The notes below the pieces were generated by a model. It saw only the letters and a list, made by a program, of their open reading frames with translations. It was not told where the DNA came from and did no database searches. A program made the translations under genes and the position numbers. 64,000 nucleotides of DNA from Atriophallophorus winterbourni (lineage: Eukaryota > Platyhelminthes > Trematoda > Plagiorchiida > Microphallidae): NCBI GenBank assembly GCA_013407085.1, contig JACCGJ010000272.1, forward strand, positions 62,001 to 126,000. The letters are read 5' to 3'. This document shows, piece after piece, positions 41,761 through 52,600 of this stretch (the stretch's first letter is position 1; each line of letters begins with the position of its first letter).

Positions 41761-42483
41761 AATAGATTTTAATCCTTGCCGTTCGTCACATTGGCAGAAC
41801 TGGGATGGAAGCTTGGTGTCTTGATCGACACGGTGATCATTCTGCCGGCTGCTTTGCTGCTTGATTGCTAACAACACCGGCTCATTTTGGCAGGGGTTTT
41901 GTTCGACTAGCGCAGTGTCACGCTTCAAATTTAGTAGCCTCTGGCATTCGGTTGTTATTGACGTCATGTTGATTTTCGGATTTTGATCGAGTAGTGACGG
42001 TAGTCTTGTGCGAATCTCTTGATCATTCTCTGATCGCAGACCACATACTTTTCCTGAATAATTTACAAATTCATCGCAGTCCTGCTTGACAAATTTCATG
42101 CAGTTATACCGTCTGTCAAATAAAAAAGACTGTTCGCCAAAAATTTCTTTGAAAATTGATTGAAAAATATATTTAAATCTCTTGAACCAAGATTCGAAGG
42201 TGAGACCGCTTTCTTGATCGTAATTGAATTTGGGGATGCTGTTGATGATTGCATCCACCACTGGGTTTTGTACATCAGTCCTCTTGTCTTGATAAATAAC
42301 ACTCAGATTTTTCAAATGTGTCTGCATCAAACGGGCTTGAGCTTGTTCGAATTGGCGTTGCTGTTGCTGAAGTATTGATTTTACTTCTTCTGCTGTGATT
42401 GCCGTTTCGAATTGCTGGGTTCTTTTCTTCCCGTCGCCAGAAGTGCAACAGAAAGGGGCATAACGAAAACTACTGCCGCACAA
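41746..42483 (-). pseudogene. Gypsy-type gag fragment
   Basis: Reverse-strand frame of 245 codons with AITAEEVKSILQQQQRQFEQ, a glutamine-rich start, then PKFNYDQESGLTFESWFKRF, IFGEQSFLFDRRYNCMKF, CDEFVNYSGKVCGLRS and TECQRLLNLKRDTALVEQN. This is the capsid-like gag of a second Ty3/gypsy lineage, different from the CsRn1 gag at 30618. It appears internally shortened and ends at the repeat A copy. Confidence 0.7.
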
Positions 42484-42544
42484 ACTATTTTAAGAGATCA
42501 GTGTTCAATGATCTCTATCCTGTCTTCGCCAACTGCAAGACCCC

Positions 42545-42729
42545 AGAAGATGAAAATCCCCTTCCCCCGCTGCTTTGAGCATTGCTCGCTTGAAAGTGTC
42601 CACAAACCTCTCCACTTGTCCGTTCGATTGTGGGTGATATTGCGGTGTGCGGATGTGCTTCATACCATGTTGTCGGCAAAATGAGCCGAACTCATTCGAC
42701 GTAAATTGGCTTCCAATGTCTTTGGATAA
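42545..42729 (-). pseudogene. Gypsy-type integrase core fragment
   Basis: The reverse strand encodes DIGSQFTSNEFGSFCRQHG, then HIRTPQYHPQSNGQVERFVD and TFKRAMLKAAGEG. This is the integrase core from its second Asp to the catalytic Glu (NGQVER). It lies just upstream of gag on the same strand, the reverse of normal gene order. Confidence 0.75.
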
Positions 42730-43019
42730 CCAAATCTGGAAATACGAGCTTCAATCTTCTTATTTAAACAAGCGTTGCTAGTAAAGCAACTACCCAAATG
42801 GGTAAACAGGAGATAAGTTAGGGTTATCGACTAGAGCCTTTGGCTAAATAACCTCACCCACAAGACAGTGGACCTAAATAGTGTTCGTCTGACCTCTATC
42901 CAACGATCTTCCTGGTATATGTCGCTTTGCTTTAGCCTGAAGATAAAAACCATCGCACCACGTTATGTTCTAGTCTCTGTGCGATGGCTTTATACCCACG
43001 TTAAAATGGTGAACGTATT
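42730..43019. other. No gene recognised
   Basis: Contains a small hairpin (AAACCATCGCAC at about 42948 and GTGCGATGGCTTT at about 42980) and a reverse repeat B fragment near 42830-42880 (CACCCACAAGACAGTGGACC). Confidence 0.35.
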
Positions 43020-44100
43020 CCCTGAATGGTTAAGTGCAAAACTTCGGGCAGGGTTCGAGCGTACGGACAATTGTCGTCCTCGTTCAATATCTCCAGCGGG
43101 GTGCGGCAGGAATGCCCTATCTCGCAGTTCCTTTTTAACTTCGCGATCGAAGATCTTCTGAGTAAAGCTTTAACTGGTCTGGTGGGCACAGGTGTTGAAC
43201 TTCTGCCTGGTAAGAGAGCTACCGATCTAGAGTATGCGGATGACATCGTACTTCTGGGAGATGACCCTCATATAATGCAACAAGCCCTGAACCGCCTGGC
43301 ACTTGAGGCTTCAAGGTATAGCATGTGCTTTGCGCCTAACAAGTGTAAAACACTTACCCAGGATTAGAGCGGCTCTGTTCCAAACCTAACTATGTGCGAT
43401 GTCAATCTTGAATTGGTCGACAGCTTTGTTTACCTTGGCAGTTGTATCTCTGCTGGCGGTTGTTTCGAGGACGAGATCGCACATCGTGTTCGCAAAGCGA
43501 GTGCAGCGTTTGCTAACCGTCGTCACATATGACGTCGACGCGATGTTTCACGCCATACTAAAGGCCGAGTGTACAACGCAGTGGTGCGTGCTACACTCCT
43601 TTATTGCTGCGAAACCTGGTCTATCCGAGCGGAAGATGTTCGTCCGCCTTCTGTTTTTGATACGCGTTGCCTGCGTAGGATTGCTCGCATTCGGTAGCAG
43701 CATCGTGTTGCAAATATAGATGTCTGCAAGCGGGTGTTAGTACCAGGTGGCCACGGACTGAGAGAAATGCTGATGCTTGCTCGCTTGCGATGGTCGGGAC
43801 ATGTTTTAAGAATGCCTACTCACCGTTTACCGTGCCGTGCCTTGTTCGCAGAGCCTGGCAGAAGCTGGGAGAAACGATCAGGTGGCCAGTCCATGACGTG
43901 GCGCGTTGGGATGAAGAAACTCACCGTAGCGCTAGACTCAGTTGGGCGTATTCGTTTGCCTGGGTGGGGTCCAAAAGCTCCACCTAATAGTTGGCTTGAA
44001 ACCTTACGCGATATGGCTACAAACAGAAGGCAGTGGCGCCAGTGTGTTTTATTATGTGTGTCATAATTTTTTGATCTGGTATTATTTTATATTGAAAAAA
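43020..44100 (+). mobile_element. RTE-like LINE copy 5, 3' part
   Basis: Starts within the RT: AYGQLSSSFNISSGVRQECP, SQFLFNFAIEDLLSKALTGL, DLEYADDIVLLGDDPH (intact YADD) and FAPNKCKTLTQD. Next come SFVYLGSCISAGGC and, in another frame, LARLRWSGHVLRMPTHRL, FAEPGRSWEKRSGGQSMTW and LPGWGPKAP, ending RRQWRQCVLLCVS. One or two frame breaks; better preserved than most copies. Confidence 0.8.
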
Positions 44101-44219
44101 CAAAACAAAAATGCAGTGAAACTACAAAAACAAGCTGCTTTTTGCGCATTTGCTTTCGCATATTCCGCTTGCCTGCTTTCCTTTTTTCACGCGCTTGCTT
44201 ATCTGCTTTTCCTGCTTCA

Positions 44220-44270
44220 TATTGCTTGGCACTTTGTCTGGCTCCAGACTTGTGTTTCATGATGATGATG
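44220..44270 (+). repeat. SINE-like repeat A, 3' tip
   Basis: TTGGCACTTTGTCTGGCTC through GACTTGTGTTTCATGATG; only the last 50 bp of the family. Confidence 0.45.
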
Positions 44271-44449
44271 AAGTGGTTCCAACTATTTACCAGGAAAAGT
44301 CGTTAGCATAATCATTCTAGCTTATATCGGTTCCACCCGACGTTGCAATATTTGAAAGTTTTATTACACTGTAAGAGAAAAACTCAACCATCGCAAATGA
44401 GCAAGCATCAGCATTTCTTTCTGCCCATGGCCTCGGTTTTAAACCCGCA

Positions 44450-45080
44450 TTACGAATGTAAAATCATTGTTTGCCGCCCATAACTCGAAATGGCATCGTT
44501 GTAAGGGTAGACAGACTTGGCTAGAGCAGATAAATGCTTTGACCAGCAAACTAGCTGCAGTTGGAGCGATCTGTCTATTAAGTTGGGGTCTAAGAGATTG
44601 GACTTCGCTGTGGCTTCTTACTTCTAGTGATATGATTCAAAATCCTGTTTAGAGGCGGTCTGTTTGTAGGCATCCCCTTGGGGTGTTTGATTAATCTTGT
44701 ATGTTGTAAAGTAAAGTATGGTATGATATGAAAGCACAAGCCTAATCCAGGCAAAGTGCCGCACATTCAGAGACTGTAAAGTGAATTAGCAAGGAAACCT
44801 GTTATGTTGCGGGTCAGTAAACGACGCAACAAAGCTGCTATACTGATATCGCTGTACTCGTTCACTTACTTGAATGTATGTTTAATTCGAGATGTATGCA
44901 CCTCATCCTATGCGTGTCTGTGTGTATGTATGTACGTAAGTGTGTCTTATCTTCTACAGGTTCAGTAGCTTTCTAAGTCTCACCATTCAGCATCTATTTT
45001 TGGATCTTAACGTCATGTTTATATGGTAGTTTAGCACTCTGTACTTGACACCGTTTTAATGCTATCATAAAAATGATGAT
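44450..45080 (+). mobile_element. RTE-like LINE copy 6, 3' end
   Basis: Encodes FAAHNSKWHRCKGRQTW and SKLAAVGAICLLSWGLRDW, the last domain of the RTE-like ORF. A terminal CRHPLGVFD and the repeat D 3' region to about 45080 follow, ending AAAATGATGATATT. A repeat A fragment interrupts it at 44728-44785. Confidence 0.7.
44728..44785 (-). repeat. SINE-like repeat A fragment in LINE copy 6
   Basis: The reverse strand reads CAGTCTCTGAATGTGCGGCA, CTTTGCCTGGATTAGGC and TTGTGCTTTCATAT. Only the 3' third of the family is present. Confidence 0.65.
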
Positions 45081-46138
45081 ATTATCTTACTGCAGACATG
45101 TGCTTTTATAAATCATACATTATTCCATCGTGTGGATGGCACGAATTGAGCAATTTTCGAAAATTTGAATGATAATGTACTGTCCGCAACATTGAAAAAC
45201 AGTTTGTGTTTCCCATACCTGAAAGTTAGATAATTCACTGTGCTTCCTAACATATCGGCACCCCCTTAGAAAATCGGGATCAATCACTCAGGGTATGCTG
45301 CCTTAAATCTGTTCATCGAACCAAAGTGAAACGTTATTTCTGCTGCGCTTGGCAATATAAAATGAACCATTCGGGGCTCACTAGACCAAATAGCGGTAAC
45401 TGTAACTGGTCAGATAAATTGCTCACAAAATGTCCGACTCACGAGACAAGCGATGCTTCTTGTTGCTTTTTGGTATATCATTATTCTCTGTAATTTTCTG
45501 ACTGTCTCCATTGTTTCTCGAACCTTTAGACCAAAATATCTAGCAGTTGTTCCAGGAGGTTGCTTGCATTACGTAGTACCGCCTATTTGTCGGCCTTTTG
45601 GCCGCCATGCTTTCTTTTGTCGAAAGCTTCAATCTGTTTTTCGGTGCGTCCTCGTTCAGTATTTTATTACAAATTGGGAGAAATCTTACAATAATCAACT
45701 GATCGGCTTTGAAATCCACTGTGACCTTCTGCTACAGAGACTACTGCGACATGCTGACTCAGCGTATCGTGTATTATAGCGTAAAGAAAGCGCTCAGAGT
45801 GTTAGTAAACTGTTGCATGCTCAAAGAGTGGTCACACTTAGCTTCGTATAAAACCGATTACGTTTAATTAATGTCTTTTGCTAAAATCCTGTTTTTATTT
45901 TCTACGAATGTGATTTATTTTATATAAAGTTGAATGGTATGTTGAATTCATGTGTGTCGTTGAAAGTTGTAAGCAATCTGTTTGATTTGCTATCTCTGGT
46001 GGTTTAACAATTAATCAACCGTTACGCAATCATTTTGTTCTCCACTTTTAATCTCTGCTCTTCATATTGTTGTATAATAATTGATGCAAATATGGAATAA
46101 CTGTCTCATTTCCGCCATCTTTTTCAGATTTGACATAA
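45081..46138. other. Upstream of the GAK-like gene
   Basis: No repeat of the named families and no known domain. A 108-codon frame at 45453-45779 is unrecognised. The GAK promoter is expected here but no site can be pointed to. TTTTTCAG at 46120-46127, 11 bases before the ATG, could be a trans-splice or first-intron acceptor. Confidence 0.35.
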
Positions 46139-46613
46139 ATGGCTGATTATCTCAAATCTGCATTCAATTACTTTTCAAATGTGGCTTCCTCAAAAGTTGA
46201 AAACGATTTTGTCGGTGGAAGCATTCATGTGGGACCTCTATCGTTACGCATAAAGAGAACCATCGCGGAAGGTCGGTTTCTCAACTAGATTGTTACTCAA
46301 ATTACAGGAGGTTTTGGTGTTGTTTACGAAGCTCAAGACGTCACTAAAGGCGAGACGTTCGCTTTAAAGGTAAAAAATAAATGAAATTAATTCATTCTGT
46401 ACAGCGTATGATTTCACAGGGCAAAGAAAACAGTGAAACAATAATCCGAGAAATAAAGTTTTTGGTATGCTTGTTTCAAATGTGTCTGATTTTGATAGAA
46501 ACTATTGACTGGTCACCCCAACATAATCGCATTTTACCAAGCTGCTTCATTGAGTGCTGATAAAACAAAGTCTTCGCGTACAGAATACTTGCTTGTTACT
46601 GAATTTTGCAAAG
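46139..46613 (+). CDS. GAK: GAK exons 1-4 (micro-intron cluster)
   Basis: Start ATG at 46139 (ADYLKSAFNYFSNVASSK). Exon 1 ends AEG, and after a 36-nt intron (46272-46307) comes GFGVVYEAQDVTKGETFALK: glycine-rich loop and the ATP-binding Lys. Exon 3 (46420-46464) reads GKENSETIIREIKFL with the alpha-C Glu. Exon 4 (46499-46613) reads LTGHPNIIAFYQAAS and EYLLVTEFCK, the hinge. The other introns are 50 and 34 nt. None of these short exons is visible as a long open frame. Confidence 0.93.
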
Positions 46614-49600
46614 GTCAGTTTGTTGTTTGATATTTCGTAAAACTAAGCGGCTTTTGCTTGCTTGTCCTATGTCACCCTTGCATAATAACTGGCTTTTGTA
46701 AACGGACGCGTCAAATTCGAAACATTTCTTATTTATCCTGCCACCCTCCCACTAAATTGATAAACTGATTCACTCATCTTGAACAACCTAATTATCTTTG
46801 CTCCAGAAACACATTTACAAGGCCACTACGGTGTCGATCTATCAGATACCTTAAAAAATTTAATAGTGGCATGAGTGAAACCAAAACTTTAACAAAATCA
46901 GATGTGAGTGCAATCAACCAGACACAAGTGCTATTCATTTCTCAATTGAGTTACAAGCATGCATTGAGGGTTTGTAATAGCTATTTAAAATGTTAAACGC
47001 TTCGGTAATCGCTTTAAGAAGTGTTCGGTTTAGTGGGTGGACAGGCCCTTGCGGGCAACGATGCTACGATGGACCATCTAATATTGTCAGAGTCATTAGG
47101 AACTCACAGGAAAGAGATCATTTAAGATGAGGATTGCTTTTCGTGTTTCTTCTCGTTTTGGTCTTGCAACTAGTTTACGAATCTTCAAAAATGAAAAAAC
47201 CTCGGAATCCATTTGACGCTCTGCAATCACATGCATGACTTGATCTACACCGACGGCCTGACCATGCTGTATCGGATTAATTGTATCATATTTTGGAAAC
47301 GATTAAAGACTTGGCACGCAGGTTTGAATATGAAAAACACAAAAGCTAGCTTCTCAAACCTATTTCGACCAACATCACACTTGACGGTGATTCGTTGAAG
47401 ATGTTGCCCGTAAAAAGTAAAGTGAACAGATGAAAATATCAAGACTCACTTAATCAACATATTCATAACATTGCTCAACTCTGGAATACTGAATACTGTA
47501 CTCAACTGTCTGTTCAGATCCAAATCATAATTAACAACTCCAATCCAAAATCAAGTCTACATGGAGCGTAAACACTGCAAACCGCAACAACCGTTACCAA
47601 TGCCTAAAGAAGTTCAGCAATCGATGCCTGTACAAGATCATCATATCCATTGGTCAAAGACTATTGACGATAATAAACTTTCACAGCTGACAAAGCAGCT
47701 ATGGAATAGGAAGTGATGCTGGAGATAGGTTGGTCACACCTTGCGAATGTCAGCATACAATACTATTTTGTAAGCTTCAAATTGAGCAACAGATGCCAGT
47801 CGAGAAACACCTAGTATATCTGGTGGAGTAGTAAAGAGAAGCCACAGATGCGTACGCTCATTTCAGGCCAACAAGTGGCAGCTGGCACACACCTGTGCAA
47901 TAATCAAATTTTCGTGTCATCGGTCCAACATTAACAACGTAATCCTCGCGCTGAACGCACGCATATCGATTGTGTCTCGATTCATCCCTGAGGTCGGCCG
48001 CTAATCATGTTCACCCACGAATCCCACAACACAAAAGAAGCCAATTGTTCAAAGGCGTTTATTACTTACAAGACAAATAACAACACTGATCCTCAACGTT
48101 TCTGTCCAGAATGTCACTTCGATCTGATTTGTCAGTCGATTTCGTGCCAACCGGTACATTTCAAACCTTCGCCACACAGGGCTCGTTTGACGGACATTGG
48201 CGAATTGCATATCTTTCGATTGCGGCTGACGTTGTCCAACTTTTCATAATTCCGAAGATGTTATCGGTCGAACCGATCGAATGCAATCATTCCGAAACCC
48301 GAACTATTACGAGTCCGCAATCGTTGTCGTCGATCTTTTCGGCGCTTTTTGTGTTATACCGGAGGGTGGAGTTCAGCATATCACTCGAAAAATCGTTGTC
48401 AGCACTCATCGCGAGCATTCTAACACTGTTTTCGTGTTACGCACCTTGGCGCATGTTAGGGCTCACAAAAGTAATTAAGTTAATGTGTTCCTGCTTGTTT
48501 CATTGCGTTTCCATTTTTCCTTACATTCCGGTGATTCTTCTCAACTCAACTCACCATTGCGATATCATATCGGAATGGCTAGTTACACCTGAGAATATTG
48601 TTCGATACCTTGTTCAGCGGCGTTCTTGCAGTAAGCAGTAATCTTTTATGTTGGCGAGAAAGCTTGGCATGATGCATGACAATGAAATCTACAAGGAAGC
48701 TATCGTGTTGAGGTCGCTGTTCTCCTTCACGAACCTCGTAATGTAATGCATGTAATGCATATTCCATTCAATTTTTAGGTACCTCGTTCCAGTTTGTTTG
48801 TGCTTATTTAGATTCTATATATCTGGTCCATTCACGCCCTTTCCAATCTTTTAGGATTTTAATTTTTAATAGTTGCGTGGCAGTTAAGCATTCGGCACTT
48901 GCTAGCGCTTTGTGATCGAGAACTGTGAACCTGTTCATTTAAGAGAAATCGAATTGGCCAGTTATGAACTTTTGTGCTGTGCAGCTAGCGCCTTGCGAAA
49001 TTCGTTTGCCCCCAGCGGTGAGCTGCATGCGGAAACACGTTTCAGTCTCACTGCCACTTATATTTATATTTTCTTTCTATTTTCTGTCTAGACCTGTCCG
49101 ACCTGACAGTAACTTTGCCCACGTCCAGTCTTGGACAGTAGGGTCAGGATCCGCCTGCGCTTGGATCATGCTTGTGCTTCCATATTATATATTAACTACC
49201 GGTTAAATGCTGTTCCTGATGATGTTGACCATTCTTTATCGCAGCACTTAAGCATTCCACAACAAGTATAACATTATTGATTTTATGTTCAACTTTTGAG
49301 CACTGTACTAAAATCGGTCCTTCCTTAGTCATCTGATTTCCGGTGCTCATTTTGCAAATTCAGCTGGTCAGCTCAACCAATACTTGCCAGTCCCTCGTCA
49401 AGAACCTGCCCTACCTGTCGATGTGATAACACAAATTATGCACCAAACCTGCAGGGCCGTGCAGCATATGCATGATCAGTGCCCGTCTGTGATACATCGG
49501 GATTTGAAAATTGAGAATTTACTGCTTTCCGAAGATTTCATTATAAAACTATGTGATTTTGGAAGCGCAAGCACCGAACTCTACAATCCAGACTCGACGT

Positions 49601-52600
49601 GGAATGCACTAAAACGTCTCACTGTTCAAGAGGAGGTAAGTCGAGCTACTGCCTCTGTTTCAAATCGATTGTGCGCGACCACAAACCTCAAACTTATGCG
49701 ATCATAGATCTAAAATTTAAAATACATGTATCGCATACGTGTTGTTTAAATCAACACATTTACCCGGCAGGTTCGAGGTCAGTGAACCTACCATGCGGTG
49801 CACAATGGAATTAAGTTTCCATGGCGAATTGCCTTGATTATTTTGGTAACGAATTTCGCAGCTTTATTGTCTGCAGTTTCTGATTAAAAGTCAAAGTACA
49901 TATGATTTAAAGCTATTTTTCGCAGCCTTACACACGATTATCTCAGTTTTTTGCTCTTTCGAAACATCATCAACCATATGCCACAGCCGCTGGCGTTTTA
50001 GATCAGATGATGAAACTAACTCCGGATGAATATGAGTAGATCTGGGATTTTGCATTTCTTTGAACCCTAGCATAGGGCTAATTTACCACAATAAATACTA
50101 TTCATCGCACAGGCTCATTTGGCTTCTCAATATCAGCTTCTCTGTTTCGCGGTATGCATTTTGGCTTGACCATTCTTTGGTCGGTTAAAAGTAGACAATT
50201 TCGTCAATAGGCCCTCGTGCATATTATCAACTTTCATGAGTTATTACATATAAGTTTATACACGTTTGAAATGAATATCTCACCTATCGGGTTTATCGTC
50301 TCCAGCCAACCGTGCGCTGTATTTTATCGGTAGTCACTTTGAGCAATGGCTGACTATTCATTTCCCTGGCATTAGAATCGCGTTGCAGTAAGTATGGTTC
50401 CACCCATCGCATTTCCCTCCATGTGCTAAAGTTTCGCCATTCTAAGCTACCACAGTATACATCATTGCCTTGGCCTATTTGTCAAGAACACCATACTGGT
50501 GTTTGCCTACGCTGCCAGTCGAAGCATCTCCACCATGCTTGTACCCAACTAGGGAATTCGGCGATGTATAGCCCCAGTTTTTATCAGATTATTTAATGAT
50601 CACCTCATGTTTGTTTAGGAAATTCTGTTTCCCAGGGAAACATCTGGTATCTTTGCTGATGTCGGATTTTTGTTTCAAGTTTCGTCAAAAGAAAACTTTC
50701 AGATCACTTTTGCCATCTTCGATTGTGAAGTGCGTAGGTGACCTAAGGTCACTTACATTTTGCGTTACACCAGAATTAAGTACTTTAGATCTTTGGCATT
50801 CAACACAGTTTCATTATTGGCTCATATCATTTCGTCAGCGATCGCGGTTATACCTTTCGTGTAAATCCATCCGAAAATTCGATATTCATTTCCATCATGT
50901 GATTGACCTAGCCTATCCTTGGTCACTTTATTCGGTAAAATGCGTTCGAGTTGACTGCTGTTCAATGAATACGCTGCTTGTGATTTGTAGTCTTCGTGAG
51001 GCTCAGTTCACATGTGGACTTTATAGGACAAATTCGGTGCTTAAATCACAAACTGCCTATGTCTCTTACGTGTTTTATTCCATAAACGATACTTTGCTGT
51101 CATCGATATGGTTTTTGATTTTTTCAAAAAAAAACAATATGCTTAACTGTGATCCCTCGATTGCTTTTCGATATATTCTTTTACCACTTCTCTGTGCTAC
51201 ATAATACTTGCAAGCTGGTTGTCTAATCGATCTGAACTTGTTTAGCATAAACCGTTGGTTTAATTGATCTAGTCGAAATAAGGGACTATAAACGACTGGT
51301 ATAACGTTTCTGTGGCAGCTCTTCCCTTCGATTCTCATAGGCATGAAAGCGTATCTATTTCATCCAACTTAACAACGCTGTTCCTCTGTTTCGCACGTTT
51401 TTAAGCTCTGCCTAGATCCCACGATATGCGCGCCCAATCTGCGGCCTTTTACAAGTGTCTGTATGATTTCACTTTCAATCAATTGTGACTCATGTTTTGC
51501 CTGAACATCAGTTGAGAAACCTACTCCGGTAAGCTAGTTAAATTTCGTAACTCCCAAGCCTTGACAGTTTCGCGATATGGGTACATGTTATGCTGAGCGT
51601 GATTTACATGTGCCGAGGTGTTTGTGGTTGACACGTCTGGGCTTTTGAACTTTGGTGGCTAAATAAGCTTTTTTATCTGGTCAAAATCATCTCTCTTTCC
51701 ACCCACAATATGGCCAGGGGCTTTTTTGTTCCGCATTCACTTCCAAACTCTATACTCAGATATCGCACAGATGTGCGATACTTTTGTACTGCGCAGCTAT
51801 CACCGTGCTGATTAAATTTGCTACCGATATTGAGTTGCATGCGGTAACGCACTGGAGCCTCATTGCCGATTTTATTTGTATATCTCTATGTTTGGGCAAC
51901 CTAACAGTATCATATCCTACTTGCGCTCTATGACTGTGCGGCACTTTGTCTGGATCATACTTGTGATTCCATACATATTTTCATGTATCATCTCCTCAGT
52001 TACACTTGTATTTAAGGATGCCGTATTCTTATCTCGCAACAATTCTATGACTTCAAACCTCAGTCGTTGGACATTGCTTTAACTTAATCAGTATTTATAA
52101 GTCTCCTCAATTAAACTTGTTGAAAAATTGGCCCAATATGTTCCATTCGGATTCAAACCTCCGCAAAATGTTATTCATGTATTTTAATTATAAATAACTT
52201 ACATGTGACACTTTCCACGTGTGTTAAAACAGCTTGAAAAGTTCACCACTCCGATGTACAGACCCCCGGAACTTCTGGATCTCTATCTGAACTATCCGAT
52301 TGGAACACCTTCAGATGTTTGGGTATGTGATTTATACTTTTTAGATCGTTTGAATGGGGACAGTGGTGTACCACAGTTTATGTTTGCGCAAGCTGTTTTT
52401 TTCAATACTCATTAATTGTTGCTAATGTGTTTTTTCTTTTATGTATGCTGTATTGTTTGTCTCCCCTCTCCACATTAACCACCCCAACTAAAATTCTTTA
52501 CCGCGCTAGTACGCGGTCAAGAACGCTTTAACGGCGATTGACCCCTATTTTTCGGTCATCAGCGTTCTTCTTCAGTACGTTGTTATTTCCCAGCCCAACA

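Noticed and set aside
45453..45779. 108-codon frame upstream of GAK as a candidate gene
   Set aside because: No recognisable motif or splice context. It could be an unrelated exon but nothing supports it.
48111..48641. 176-codon open frame in GAK intron 4
   Set aside because: No recognisable family, several overlapping alternative frames of similar length, and it lies between GAK exons that are already continuous.
50596..51204. 202-codon open frame on + strand in GAK intron 5
   Set aside because: No domain wording, rich in Leu/Phe/Ser/Cys as expected of translated AT-rich intron, no splice pair needed since exons 5 and 6 join in phase without it.
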